Positions 34,326 through 43,746 of a stretch of DNA of 64,000 nucleotides are shown in pieces. The notes beneath the pieces were generated by a model. That model was not told the origin of the DNA, searched no databases, and worked only from the letters and a program-made list of their open reading frames with translations. The position numbers were made by a program, and so were the translations under genes. Position 1 is the stretch's first letter, and every line of letters begins with the position of its first letter. Source of the stretch: Sellimonas caecigallum (lineage in GTDB: Bacteria > Bacillota > Clostridia > Lachnospirales > Lachnospiraceae); NCBI RefSeq assembly GCF_045038405.1, contig NZ_CP173660.1:2604001-2668000 (forward strand), in the 5' to 3' direction.

Positions 34326-35270
34326 ATGGCACAACACGCAATTTTGCGATTTGAGAAGCACAAGGGCCACCCGGCGGGGCCGCTGGAAGCCCACCATGAA
34401 CGGAAAAAGGAGCAGTACGCCAGCAACCCGGACATTGACACCAGCCGGAGCAAGTACAATTTCCACATCGTCAAGCCGGATGGCCGCTACTACCATTTCA
34501 TTCAGAGCCGCATCGAGCAGGCCAGATGCCGCACCCGCAAGGACAGCACTCGGTTTGTGGACACGCTGATTACCGCCAGCCCGGAGTTTTTCAAGGGCAA
34601 GTCCCCAAAGGAGATAGCGGCCTACTTCCAGAGGGCGGCGGACTTCCTCATTGACCGGGTGGGCCGGGAGAACATCGTTTCGGCTATGGTACACATGGAT
34701 GAAAAAACGCCCCATCTGCACTTGGTCTTTGTGCCGCTGACAAAGGACAACCGCCTGTGCGCCAAAGAAATTATCGGCAACCGGGCCAATCTGACGAAGT
34801 GGCAGGACGATTTTCACGCCTGTATGGTGGAGCAGTACCCCGACCTGGAGCGTGGGGAAAGCGCCAGCAAGACGGGCCGGAAGCATATCCCCACCCGGCT
34901 GTTCAAACAGGCGGTCAACCTCTCCAAACAGGCGAGGGCCATTGAAGCGGTTCTCTCCGGCATTACCCCGCTGAACGCCGGAAAGAAGAAAGAGGAAGCC
35001 CTCTCTATGCTGAAAAAGTGGTTTCCGCAGATGGAGAACTTCTCCGGGCAACTGAAAAAATACAAGGTCACAATCAATGACTTGTTAGCGGAAAATGAAA
35101 AGCTGGAAGTCAGGGCAAAGGCCAGCGAAAAAGGCAAGATGAATGACACGATGGAACGGGCGAAGTTAAAAAGCGAACTGGACGATATGCGGCGGCTGGT
35201 TGACCGTATCCCGCCGGAGATTTTAGCGGAACTGAAACGGCAACAGCGGCAGCATGGAAAGGAAAGGTGA
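34326..35270 (+). CDS. MOBV-family relaxase (Mob/Pre-type)
   Basis: A 314-residue relaxase. The N-terminal motif I is MAQHAILRFEKHKGHPAGPLE-like (HAILRFEKHKG), and motif III, the metal-binding histidines, is MDEKTPHLHLVFVPLT. A helical C-terminal part follows (KKYKVTINDLLAENEKLEVR coiled coil). It would nick the origin of transfer and lead strand transfer by a co-resident conjugation system. The start follows AAAGGAG. Confidence 0.9.
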   Translation: MAQHAILRFEKHKGHPAGPLEAHHERKKEQYASNPDIDTSRSKYNFHIVKPDGRYYHFIQSRIEQARCRTRKDSTRFVDTLITASPEFFKGKSPKEIAAYFQRAADFLIDRVGRENIVSAMVHMDEKTPHLHLVFVPLTKDNRLCAKEIIGNRANLTKWQDDFHACMVEQYPDLERGESASKTGRKHIPTRLFKQAVNLSKQARAIEAVLSGITPLNAGKKKEEALSMLKKWFPQMENFSGQLKKYKVTINDLLAENEKLEVRAKASEKGKMNDTMERAKLKSELDDMRRLVDRIPPEILAELKRQQRQHGKER

Positions 35271-35466
35271 TCTTATAAGTAATATCAGATACAAAAAGGA
35301 AATCGAAATCGTGACTTTTCAGGGAAAGGAAATCACACTGGAAAATCTCTCCCCGGTGTTCACGCCGGAACAGGAAGCAGCCAAACGCCGGGAACTGGAA
35401 CAGCAGCTTTATGAGGTGTTCCGCAAGTACGCCGACAAGCGGGAGAGTGAGGAAGCCGGGACATAA
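35254..35466 (+). CDS. small protein between relaxase and recombinase
   Basis: A 70-residue charged protein that overlaps the relaxase end by 17 bp. It contains a beta-rich first half (YKKEIEIVTFQGKEITLENL) and a coiled helix (FTPEQEAAKRRELEQQL). Small proteins in this position are common in related elements and may act as recombination or mobilization accessories; function unknown. Confidence 0.6.
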   Translation: MERKGDLISNIRYKKEIEIVTFQGKEITLENLSPVFTPEQEAAKRRELEQQLYEVFRKYADKRESEEAGT

Positions 35467-35560
35467 GGTTTTCCAAACCCATCATTGATTTGCGGGGCTG
35501 CTGGCGGTATAATAGAACTGTCAGCAGCTCCGTTTCTTTTTTAAGAAAAGGAGCGACAAT

Positions 35561-37072
35561 ATGAACAATCGGATAGACGCAATCTATGCAAGACAATCGG
35601 TAGACAAAAAGGACAGCATTTCCATTGAAAGCCAGATTGAATTTTGCAAATACGAGTTGAAAGGCGGTAACTGCAAGGAATACACAGACAAAGGGTACAG
35701 CGGCAAGAACACAGACCGTCCGAAGTTTCAAGAACTGGTGCGGGACATCAAGCGGGGCTTGATTGCAAAGGTCGTGGTTTACAAGCTCGACCGTATCAGC
35801 CGTTCCATTCTGGACTTTGCCAACATGATGGAGCTGTTCCAGCAGTACAATGTGGAGTTTGTGTCCTCTACGGAAAAGTTTGATACCTCCACGCCGATGG
35901 GACGGGCCATGCTGAATATCTGTATCGTGTTCGCCCAGCTTGAACGGGAAACGATACAGAAGCGGGTAACGGACGCTTACTACTCCCGCAGTCAGCGGGG
36001 CTTTAAGATGGGCGGGAAAGCCCCTTACGGCTTCCATACGGAGCCTATCAAGATGGACGGTATCAACACAAAGAAGCTGGTGGTAAACCCGGAGGAAGCG
36101 GCCAATATCCGGCTGATGTTTGAGATGTACGCCCAGCCCACAACTTCCTACGGGGACATTACCCGGTACTTTGCCGAACAGGGGATTTTGTTCCATGGCA
36201 AAGAGCTGATACGCCCCACGCTGGCGCAGATGTTACGCAATCCTGTCTATGTGCAGGCAGACCTTGATGTGTACGAATTTTTCAAAAGTCAAGGTACAGT
36301 CATTGTCAATGACGTTGCCGATTTTACGGGCATGAACGGCTGCTATCTGTATCAAGGGCGAGATGTAAAGGCCAGCAAGAAAAACGACTTAAAAGACCAA
36401 ATGCTGGTACTGGCTCCCCATGAGGGTATCGTCCCCTCCGACACCTGGCTGACCTGCCGCAAGAAGCTGATGAACAACATGAAAATCCAGTCTGCCCGGA
36501 AAGCCACCCACACATGGCTGGCAGGAAAAATCAAGTGCGGGAATTGCGGGTATGCTCTTATGAGTATCTACAATCCCTCCGGCAAACAGTATCTCCGCTG
36601 CACGAAACGGCTGGACAATAAAAGCTGTCCTGGCTGTGGGAAAATCATCACTTCGGAACTGGAAGCGGTTGTTTATCAGCAGATGGTAAAGAAGCTGGCA
36701 AGCTACAAGACGCTGACAGGAAAAAAGAAAGCGGCAAAGGCAAACCCGAAAATCACCGCCCTGCAAGTGGAACTTGCCCATGTAGACAGCGAGATTGAAA
36801 AGCTGGTGGACAGTCTGACGGGGGCAAACAATGTCCTGTTCTCCTATGTGAATGTGAAGATAGCGGAACTGGACGGGCGCAAGCAGGAACTTCTGGCAAG
36901 GATAGCGGAGTTGACTGTGGAGGCCATCAGCCCGGAACAGGTCAGCCAGATTTCCGGCTACCTCGATACCTGGGAGAATGTATCTTTTGATGACAAGCGG
37001 CGTGTGGTGGATTTGATGATCACCACCATAGCCGCCACAAGCGACAGCTTGAACATCACATGGAAAATCTGA
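35561..37072 (+). CDS. large serine recombinase (TnpX/TndX-type)
   Basis: A 503-residue recombinase. The N-terminal resolvase domain has the catalytic Ser in AIYARQSVDKKDS, plus YKLDRISRS and AQLERETIQKR. The recombinase domain follows, then a zinc ribbon (IKCGNCGYALM...CTKRLDNKSCPGC) and a coiled-coil motif in the C-terminal third. It ends 52 bp before the right inverted repeat, as expected for an integrase that cuts at the element ends. Confidence 0.93.
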   Translation: MNNRIDAIYARQSVDKKDSISIESQIEFCKYELKGGNCKEYTDKGYSGKNTDRPKFQELVRDIKRGLIAKVVVYKLDRISRSILDFANMMELFQQYNVEFVSSTEKFDTSTPMGRAMLNICIVFAQLERETIQKRVTDAYYSRSQRGFKMGGKAPYGFHTEPIKMDGINTKKLVVNPEEAANIRLMFEMYAQPTTSYGDITRYFAEQGILFHGKELIRPTLAQMLRNPVYVQADLDVYEFFKSQGTVIVNDVADFTGMNGCYLYQGRDVKASKKNDLKDQMLVLAPHEGIVPSDTWLTCRKKLMNNMKIQSARKATHTWLAGKIKCGNCGYALMSIYNPSGKQYLRCTKRLDNKSCPGCGKIITSELEAVVYQQMVKKLASYKTLTGKKKAAKANPKITALQVELAHVDSEIEKLVDSLTGANNVLFSYVNVKIAELDGRKQELLARIAELTVEAISPEQVSQISGYLDTWENVSFDDKRRVVDLMITTIAATSDSLNITWKI

Positions 37073-37105
37073 CTGGCGGCACCCCTCCCGTCAGATACCT
37101 ACCCT

Positions 37106-37125
37106 GTGTAGTCCCTTGTAAACTG
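37106..37125 (-). repeat. right terminal inverted repeat of the element
   Basis: GTGTAGTCCCTTGTAAACTG; inverse of 29512-29531 with one mismatch. Confidence 0.9.
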
Positions 37126-37126
37126 T

Positions 37127-37647
37127 ACTTTGCTAAAAAAGAAGATGCAGAAAATTATTACAATCAGAATTATAATCCTCTTGATAAAGAAGTTGCCCGC
37201 CTGACAGGGTGCAGGGAAGTTTTCACAAAGGAAGAGGTATTTTCTTTTTTTGAAACGTCCATTCAGAACGATAACTACTATCTGTTTTTGGTACTTGAAC
37301 CGGATGGACAAATTATGGGCGAAGCGGTCATCAATGAAATGGATTTCAAACTTCGGTGCGCGAATTTCAGAATCGCACTTTTTCACTCTTCGAAGCGCGG
37401 AAAAGGAATTGGCACATGGGTTGTTGAAACAATCCGGGATTTTGCATTTGAAGAATTGAAATTGCACAGATTGGAGTTGAACGTTTTTTCATACAATCCT
37501 CGTGCAGAACGAGTATACTTGAAAGCCGGATTTAAAAGAGAAGGAATCCTTCGGGATGCTGTTTTAGACGGTAATGCTTATGCAGATGACATACTGATGT
37601 CAATTTTAGAAGATGAATGGAGACAAATAAAAGGCCTTAAATCATAA
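37127..37647 (+). pseudogene. 3' fragment of the interrupted GNAT gene
   Basis: A GNAT acetyltransferase body with motif A SSKRGKGIGTWVVETI and YNPRAERVYLKAGFKREG. The native N-terminus is at 29457, on the far side of the element. In the present state the frame can start only at an ATG inside the recombinase gene (37060), giving a foreign N-terminus with no clear ribosome binding site. Most of the fold, from residue 19, remains, so a low-level fusion protein is possible. Confidence 0.8.
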
Positions 37648-37651
37648 AGTC

Positions 37652-37706
37652 GTACCCCGGTCTTGCTGCCTTCTCATTTTGGTGGGCTGAGACCGGGGTA
37701 CAACTG
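37652..37706. terminator. terminator between the GNAT fragment and cbiA
   Basis: A 12-bp perfect stem GTACCCCGGTCT / AGACCGGGGTAC at 37652-37663 and 37690-37701 lies between converging genes, with TTTT a few bases later on the plus strand. It probably ends both transcripts. Confidence 0.75.
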
Positions 37707-37711
37707 CTTTT

Positions 37712-39106
37712 CTATTCTTTTCTTCTGCCAAATCTGCGCGCTTCTTCCAGAAAATGTACCGCAAAGTCTGGGCTGGATGGATAATACAGATGCGGAAATC
37801 CCCAAAAATGGCACTGTCCCTGGTGGATACAGTCGAAGGAAACTCCTGATGCAGGTTTTCTTGCCGTACAATCCAATCCATTGGTCTCGCTGTCGTAATA
37901 GTGGAACTCATGGCCTTTGATGACCGAACCTTTTGACAAAAATACGGGCTGTTTTTCGGCCAGCTCGATATAGCCAAAGCGGACAAGTTTCCCGGCATAA
38001 AAACATTTGCCCGGCAGCACGTTGCACATCTCATAGGTTTCCCCTTTGTCATTTTCCAGTGCTGCATGGAGATACAGAAAACCGCCGCACTCTGCTACAG
38101 AAGGCATCCCGGATTGGATGGCTTGTCGGATGGATGATCGCATGGCCACATTTTCTTCCAGCCTTTTTGCATGCAGCTCGGGATACCCTCCGCCTAAAAG
38201 GAGCCCGTCGAGCTGCTCTGGCAGCACATAGTCGTGCAGAGGGGAAAAGGGGATGAGCTTCGCTCCCAGCTTTTTTAAAAGGTTCAGGTTTTCTTCATAG
38301 TAAAAGCAAAATGCCTCGTCCAAAGCAATTCCAATCCGGATTGGGGATTGAGATAAGACAGGGGACACATATTTGGAAAGGGAATCATCTGAACATGGAA
38401 TGCTTCCTGCAAGATCCGACATTTCTATGATTCGATCTACAGCAACGCATTCTTCCAGTGTATGAGCCGACGCACAAATCTGTTTTTTGATATCTTTGAC
38501 CTCCTCCGGAAGTTTCAGTCCGAGATGTCTGCTCTCCAGCTTTAGCTCACTCTTATTTGGGAGAAATCCGAATACCGGAAGAGAAAGCTCTGCTTCGATC
38601 ACAGGTGCGATCCGTTCGCAAAAATTCCGGGATGTCCGATTTAAAATGACTCCTTTTATCCGGTTTTCTCTGTCATACTTAAGAAATCCTGCCAGCAAAG
38701 GAAGGATAGACCGTCCCATTCCATGTGCGTCAACAACCAGCAGAATCGGAAGCTGAAGAATGGAGGCGACATGGTAGGCGCTTCCTTCCTCATGGACACC
38801 TCCAAGCCCGTCAAAAAGTCCCATAACTCCTTCCACAACTCCGATTCCGTTGTCTGTCATTCTTTGCGAGTAAATTTCCCGGAGCAGTTCTTCTCCACAA
38901 AAGAAACTGTCCAGGTTGCAGGAAGGGACATCGATCACTGTCTTGTGAAACATCGGATCGATATAGTCCGGCCCGCACTTAAAGGAAGCAGGACGACATC
39001 CTCTTTGTTTCAGTGCCTCTAAAAGGGCGCATGTAACCGTCGTCTTTCCGCTTCCGCTTTTTACTGCGGCGATCATAATGCCGCGCATGTTCTGTTTCAT
39101 CGTCAT
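37712..39106 (-). CDS. cbiA: cobyrinate a,c-diamide synthase
   Basis: A 464-residue CbiA that amidates the a and c side chains of cob(II)yrinate with glutamine and ATP. A P-loop AAVKSGSGKTT at the N-terminus begins the DTB synthetase-like domain, and the class I glutaminase domain has the active Cys in VAECGGFLYL and the His in GHEFHYYDSE. Last gene of the B12 operon, 5 bp after cbiJET. Confidence 0.96.
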   Translation of the reverse strand: MTMKQNMRGIMIAAVKSGSGKTTVTCALLEALKQRGCRPASFKCGPDYIDPMFHKTVIDVPSCNLDSFFCGEELLREIYSQRMTDNGIGVVEGVMGLFDGLGGVHEEGSAYHVASILQLPILLVVDAHGMGRSILPLLAGFLKYDRENRIKGVILNRTSRNFCERIAPVIEAELSLPVFGFLPNKSELKLESRHLGLKLPEEVKDIKKQICASAHTLEECVAVDRIIEMSDLAGSIPCSDDSLSKYVSPVLSQSPIRIGIALDEAFCFYYEENLNLLKKLGAKLIPFSPLHDYVLPEQLDGLLLGGGYPELHAKRLEENVAMRSSIRQAIQSGMPSVAECGGFLYLHAALENDKGETYEMCNVLPGKCFYAGKLVRFGYIELAEKQPVFLSKGSVIKGHEFHYYDSETNGLDCTARKPASGVSFDCIHQGQCHFWGFPHLYYPSSPDFAVHFLEEARRFGRRKE

Positions 39107-39111
39107 CTTTT

Positions 39112-41202
39112 TTACTCCCCGCTGAAATCAAAACTACAGATATAAATAGGATTTTCTGCCTGCATCAGATGAGAACTTCCTGCAAATCTTGATTTGCTTA
39201 CTTGAAGATGCAGGATTTCCTCCTCTTTGATAGGCATGTATTTCCGAATCTCTGCTATTTTTCCCATAGTCTCCAAAGTGACCGCGGTCATCACGATCCT
39301 CATATTCCTGTTCTTTTCATAAAGTTTCCGGAGAATTTCCTCCAGTCTTCCGCCGCTTCCTCCGATAAAGGCATGGGTAGGAGCCGGGAGATTTTCGAAA
39401 CATTCCGGAGCCTGTCCTTTCACGATATGTACATTTGGAAGGGCAAACTTTTCGCGGTTCTGGCGGATCAATTCTACTCCTTCGTCTTTTTGTTCCAGCG
39501 CATACACCTGGATTGTTTCCGAACGCTCTGCGATTTCCATAGCCACAGATCCCGTTCCACTTCCAATATCGTAAACAATGGCATGCTCTGTCAGTTTCAA
39601 CGTACAGACTGCAAGTTTTCGCACTGTTTCTTTTGTCATAGGAACCTTTCCACGGACGAACGCTTCATCCGGTCTGGCAGGAGAAAGATATTTTTGTTCA
39701 CAGTGCGGATTTAAAACAGCAAGAATGTACAGCCCTTCTTCTTTCAGCTTTGTACACTGTACAGGATTGTATTCCGTGACCGTTTCTTCGGGGTAGGAAA
39801 GCTGGAAACCGACGAAGATCCGACAGCCGGGCAGATGATTTTCCACCAGTATACGGCCTACCTCTCGTACATCTGATACTCCGGAGACAAGAAGAAAGAG
39901 TTTTTCATGATATCGTATATCAGAGAGAACTTCTGCTTCCCAGTTCTTTCGCCCTCCTTTTCCATGGATACTCCGTATGACTGCGTCCTGCCAACTGATT
40001 TTGCATGCCGCTGCAAAATAAGAGACAGAGGAAATGCCGGGAAGTACCTGGATGGAAATATCCGCCTCTTGCCCTTTCTTCCATTCTTCCAGTTCTTTGT
40101 AAAGATTCCAGCTGCCGCTGTAAAAACCGGTATCTCCAGAAAAAAGGACAGCTGCCTGGATGTTTTTTCCGCAATAACATTGCATTTCCTTCTCTTTTAG
40201 TATATCAGTAAGGACCGGCAGGATATCTTTCGCAGTGTAATAAGGGTAGGCAGCAGTCTGTTTTTTGTTGGTATACTGCTCTTTGATTCCGCAAAGAAGT
40301 CTTTTGGCCCCAAATAGATAGTCCGCTTCCTGGATCCGTTTTTCGGCCAGCTGTGTCCTTGTTCCAGAATCCCCCATTCCGATCCCGATCAGAGAAATAT
40401 GTAAGTGTATATTAGGGGACAAAGATATGCCGGTAAGGGATGAAAGCTTATCGCACACTTCCTGGAAAGAGAGCCCGTCTTGCTTTTCTGGATTCCCGAT
40501 GACATGCACACGGATTCCCGCCTGTTTGGCGGCTGATACTTTCTCTGGAAATCCTCCTGTAGTTCCGGTTTCTTTTGTCACAAGATGGCATATTTCATAC
40601 TGCCGGATCAATGCCAGGTTCATTTCTTCAGAGAATGGCCCTTGCATAGCTATGATCTGTTTTCCCTTTAATCCTGCTGCCCTGCATACTGCGATGCTCT
40701 CTTCGCTTGGAAGTACGCGCACGTAAAGACGCTCTTTCAGGGATGCTTCTTTACAGTACGTCAAAAGTTCTTTGCTCCCTGTTGTAAGAAGAATGTTTCC
40801 TTCCGTGGAAAGGAGAGCTTTAGCGCAAGATTCATTTGTTCCAAAGTAACACTGAAGGAAAGGACTGTTTTCCCGTCCTTCTGCATTCTGTCCGGTTTCC
40901 CGTTTTAAACGAAGATAAGGGATCCTCGCCATGGAGGCGCTCATCTTCAGATTGCGGGATACTTCTGTGGCAAAAGGATGGGTTGCATCCACTACGGCAA
41001 GAAAATCCTCCTGCCTCATAAAGTTCTCCATTGCATTCAGATCCATTCGTCCCTGATAAAGTTCAATGCCAGACAGAGGATCCATAACTTCGCTTCCGTA
41101 TTCGGTAGCCACACAGACGGCTGAAGGTACACCTGCATTTGCCAGAATTTCCGTCAATCTTCTTCCTTCTGTTGTACCGGAAAAAATCAAAATCCGTTTC
41201 AT
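39112..41202 (-). CDS. cbiJET: CbiJ-CbiE-CbiT trifunctional corrin protein
   Basis: A 696-residue fusion. Residues 1-255 are a CbiJ/CobK precorrin-6A reductase (MKRILIFSGTTEGRRL; VDATHPFATEVS). Residues 266-500 are a CbiE tetrapyrrole methyltransferase (ISLIGIGMGDSGTRTQLA; LFSGDTGFYSG). Residues 505-696 are a CbiT methyltransferase/decarboxylase (VYDIGSGTGSVAMEIA; FIGGSGGRLEEIL). CbiET (CobL) fusions are common; adding CbiJ joins three consecutive steps. The start at 41202 overlaps cbiH by 4 bp. It acts on precorrin-6 type intermediates. Confidence 0.95.
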   Translation of the reverse strand: MKRILIFSGTTEGRRLTEILANAGVPSAVCVATEYGSEVMDPLSGIELYQGRMDLNAMENFMRQEDFLAVVDATHPFATEVSRNLKMSASMARIPYLRLKRETGQNAEGRENSPFLQCYFGTNESCAKALLSTEGNILLTTGSKELLTYCKEASLKERLYVRVLPSEESIAVCRAAGLKGKQIIAMQGPFSEEMNLALIRQYEICHLVTKETGTTGGFPEKVSAAKQAGIRVHVIGNPEKQDGLSFQEVCDKLSSLTGISLSPNIHLHISLIGIGMGDSGTRTQLAEKRIQEADYLFGAKRLLCGIKEQYTNKKQTAAYPYYTAKDILPVLTDILKEKEMQCYCGKNIQAAVLFSGDTGFYSGSWNLYKELEEWKKGQEADISIQVLPGISSVSYFAAACKISWQDAVIRSIHGKGGRKNWEAEVLSDIRYHEKLFLLVSGVSDVREVGRILVENHLPGCRIFVGFQLSYPEETVTEYNPVQCTKLKEEGLYILAVLNPHCEQKYLSPARPDEAFVRGKVPMTKETVRKLAVCTLKLTEHAIVYDIGSGTGSVAMEIAERSETIQVYALEQKDEGVELIRQNREKFALPNVHIVKGQAPECFENLPAPTHAFIGGSGGRLEEILRKLYEKNRNMRIVMTAVTLETMGKIAEIRKYMPIKEEEILHLQVSKSRFAGSSHLMQAENPIYICSFDFSGE

Positions 41203-41930
41203 AGGCGGTATCCTCTTTTCGTGATGAGTTTTCCATCCAGAATCAGAGACTGCGAATTCCCGATGAATACAGTGGTAAACATATTGGCCTTCAGATTGCG
41301 AAGTTCCTGCAAAGAACACACGCCTACTTTCGTTCCCTCTCTTCCGATATTTTCCACATATCCGCAGGCCCTTTCCGGGGATGCCTTTTTCAGCAGAATA
41401 TCACATGCCTTTTGAAGATAGTCTGATCGTTTTCTGCTGGCAGGATTGTAGATGGCAATGGCAAAATCCCCTTCTACTGCCGCAGTAAGCCGCTTTTCTA
41501 TCTGCTCCCAGGGGGTTAACAGATCAGAGAGACTGATGACGCAAAAATCGTGGTTCAGAGGCGCACCGAGAACTGCTGCCCCGCTGTTTGCCGCTGTAAC
41601 TCCAGGAATAACGGTAAGCTTACAGTCCGGGTATTCGCCGGAAAGCTCGTACATCAGAGAAGCCAGTCCATAGACACCGGCGTCCCCGCTGCAGATCAAG
41701 CAAACCTTTTTTCCCTCCATGGCCTTCTCATAGGCCATACGGCACCTGTCCACTTCCTTTCTCATAGGTGTGGACAGACATTCCTTTCCCTGAAACCGAT
41801 CGCCCAAAAGTTTCAGATAAAGAGGATATCCTACAATGACATCACTTTCCTCCAGAGCCTGAATAGCCTGACCTGTCATCATGTTTTCCTCCCCAGGACC
41901 GATACCTGTGATATATATTTCATGCTTCAT
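41199..41930 (-). CDS. cbiH: cobalt-precorrin-3 C17-methyltransferase
   Basis: A 243-residue CbiH/CobJ of the tetrapyrrole methylase family, contracting the ring while methylating C17. Family blocks: ITGIGPGEENMMTGQA, CSGDAGVYGLASLMYEL, VIPGVTAANSGAAVLGAPL and AIYNPASRKR. It overlaps cbiG by 11 bp and cbiJET by 4 bp. Confidence 0.95.
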   Translation of the reverse strand: MKHEIYITGIGPGEENMMTGQAIQALEESDVIVGYPLYLKLLGDRFQGKECLSTPMRKEVDRCRMAYEKAMEGKKVCLICSGDAGVYGLASLMYELSGEYPDCKLTVIPGVTAANSGAAVLGAPLNHDFCVISLSDLLTPWEQIEKRLTAAVEGDFAIAIYNPASRKRSDYLQKACDILLKKASPERACGYVENIGREGTKVGVCSLQELRNLKANMFTTVFIGNSQSLILDGKLITKRGYRL

Positions 41931-42969
41931 CGTGTTTCCCTCCTGCCCATTCTATCGTCCATATCCGCTTTGCCGCGGCAATTGTAATTCCATTTTCTGC
42001 CTGTTTTGCAAGTACCAATGTCCCGCCTTCCCCGCAGGCAGCCAGAGCGGCTCTTTCGCAGACGTTGTCGACCCCGACTGTCTGTTTCACAAAATCCGAA
42101 CTGTGAAAATTTCCCTTGACACGGCGAAGTTCCTCTTCCGAAAAGGTTACAAAAGGAATCCGGTTTTGCGAAGTCCACTGGCAGATTCCTGTCTCATTCT
42201 TTTTTCGGTCAATCGAAGCCACTGCCGCTATATCGGATACCGAAATGCCAAGATGCTCCATGCATTTTTTTATCATTGTCCCGATATCCTCTTTTGATTT
42301 CCCTTTTTTACATCCGATTCCCAAAATGTACTCTTTTGGTTTCAGCTTCATAACTGCCTGTTCCCATACATCTTCTTTCGAGGAGATCACAATATCTGCA
42401 GCAGTTTGCGGAGGATATGGGACTATCTGCAATCCTTCGGGTATCCGTCCTGTTTCATCTGGTATTCGGTCTGATCCTCCGTCAATGGAAATCGTCACAC
42501 TCTCATCCCGCAGGACTTTTGCAGAAATCTTTGCGATGCCGCCTTTGTTTACAATGTGCAGATCATTCTGCTTTGCAAACAGATCGACGGAAAACTTGTG
42601 GTGGATATCGGTAGCTGTCGTGATGACTGGGATGAGATGCATCCGGCAGGCAATCAGATCTGCAAGTTCATTTGCCCCGCCCATATGGCCGGACAGGATT
42701 GGAATCACATACTGTCCTTTTTCGTCCATCACAAGTACAGGACTGTCTGTCAATTTATCCTTTACAAAGGGAGCGATGGCACGGACTGCGATTCCGCAGG
42801 CGCCTACAAACACAAGGGCATTTTTGTTTTCAAACTGTTTTTTGGCCCATGGGATCAGTCCTTCCTCCGGCTTTTGAAAGATTCGAACTTCGTGGTCTTT
42901 CAAGCTTTCTCTGAGCTGACTCGCCAGCTGCTTTCCCTGTTCCGTAAAACTGATGACACTGATCTTCAT
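41920..42969 (-). CDS. cbiG: cobalt-precorrin-5A hydrolase
   Basis: A 349-residue CbiG that opens the delta-lactone and releases acetaldehyde. Visible blocks: GACGIAVRAIAPFVKDK, LSGHMGGANELADLIA and the C-terminal GIGCKKGKS and VASIDRKKNE. Overlaps cbiF by 4 bp. Confidence 0.94.
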   Translation of the reverse strand: MKISVISFTEQGKQLASQLRESLKDHEVRIFQKPEEGLIPWAKKQFENKNALVFVGACGIAVRAIAPFVKDKLTDSPVLVMDEKGQYVIPILSGHMGGANELADLIACRMHLIPVITTATDIHHKFSVDLFAKQNDLHIVNKGGIAKISAKVLRDESVTISIDGGSDRIPDETGRIPEGLQIVPYPPQTAADIVISSKEDVWEQAVMKLKPKEYILGIGCKKGKSKEDIGTMIKKCMEHLGISVSDIAAVASIDRKKNETGICQWTSQNRIPFVTFSEEELRRVKGNFHSSDFVKQTVGVDNVCERAALAACGEGGTLVLAKQAENGITIAAAKRIWTIEWAGGKHDEA

Positions 42970-43724
42970 AGACGTTTTCCTCTGAATTCGGTCTCGAAAT
43001 CCGGCGCATACAATCTGGAACGCTCATAATGGCGATGCGCCACTGCATTTCCTACGAGAATCAGCGCTGTTTTTGTGATGTTGTGATCTGAAGCGGTCCG
43101 GGCAAGGGTAGATACCGTACATATATGAGCTTCTTCTTCCGGCCATGTTGCTTTGTATACGATAGCTGCCGGCGTGTCCGGCGCATATCCGCCTTTTACC
43201 AGACGTTTCTCCAATTCTTCCAAAAGCCCGGTGCTCAGATAGATGGCCATAGAAGCCTGGTGTGCTGCAAAACTTTCAATGCTTTCTTTTTCCGGCACTT
43301 TTGTCCGCCCTTCCATCCGCGTGATGATCAGTGACTGGGATATGCCTGGAAGCGTATATTCAAGATTCAACGACGCAGCAGCGCCAAAGCAGGCGCTGAC
43401 TCCCGGACAGCTCTCATAAGAAATCCCTTTTTCGTCCAAAAGATCCATCTGTTCCCGCACAGCCCCATAGACACTTGGATCGCCCGTGTGCAGACGTACT
43501 GTCATTTTTCCATCTGCCTCTGCCTGCACCATGACCTCCAGTACTTCCTCCAGTGTCATCGTGGCACTGTTAAAGATACTGCATCCCTCTTTTGCATAGT
43601 CGAGAAGTTCACGGTTTACAAGAGATCCCGCATAGATGATCACATCCGCCTGTTCCAGATATCGCTTTCCCCGCACGGTAATCAAATCTGGTGCCCCTGT
43701 TCCGGCTCCTACAAAATATACCAT
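42966..43724 (-). CDS. cbiF: cobalt-precorrin-4 C11-methyltransferase
   Basis: A 252-residue CbiF/CobM: YFVGAGTGAPDLITVRG, LHTGDPSVYGAVREQM, PGVSACFGAAASL and IVYKATWPEE. It adds the C11 methyl group. AAGGAGGAGACAT precedes the start. Confidence 0.95.
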   Translation of the reverse strand: MVYFVGAGTGAPDLITVRGKRYLEQADVIIYAGSLVNRELLDYAKEGCSIFNSATMTLEEVLEVMVQAEADGKMTVRLHTGDPSVYGAVREQMDLLDEKGISYESCPGVSACFGAAASLNLEYTLPGISQSLIITRMEGRTKVPEKESIESFAAHQASMAIYLSTGLLEELEKRLVKGGYAPDTPAAIVYKATWPEEEAHICTVSTLARTASDHNITKTALILVGNAVAHRHYERSRLYAPDFETEFRGKRL

Positions 43725-43746
43725 ATGTCTCCTCCTTTTCTTTTTC

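Larger units (their letters stand above)
29512..37126 (+). mobile_element. mobilizable element with Tet(40)-like gene and serine recombinase
   Basis: A 7.6-kb unit bounded by 20-bp imperfect inverted repeats. A GT dinucleotide flanks both ends (29510-29511 and 37125-37126), consistent with a large serine recombinase crossover core. Cargo and functions in order: structured non-coding region, tetracycline efflux gene with leader, XRE repressor, small unknown protein, Cys-rich VLP protein, RepA fragment, MOBV relaxase, small protein and recombinase. It is visibly more GC-rich than its surroundings. It has a relaxase but no conjugation apparatus, so it would need a helper for transfer. Confidence 0.9.

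Noticed and set aside
34323..35051. 242-codon minus-strand frame
   Set aside because: Antisense to the MOBV relaxase, which has clear catalytic histidines.
35360..36196. 278-codon minus-strand frame
   Set aside because: Antisense to the serine recombinase; no domain or ribosome binding site.
42116..42877. 253-codon plus-strand frame in the cbi region
   Set aside because: Antisense shadow of cbiG; no start signal or domain.
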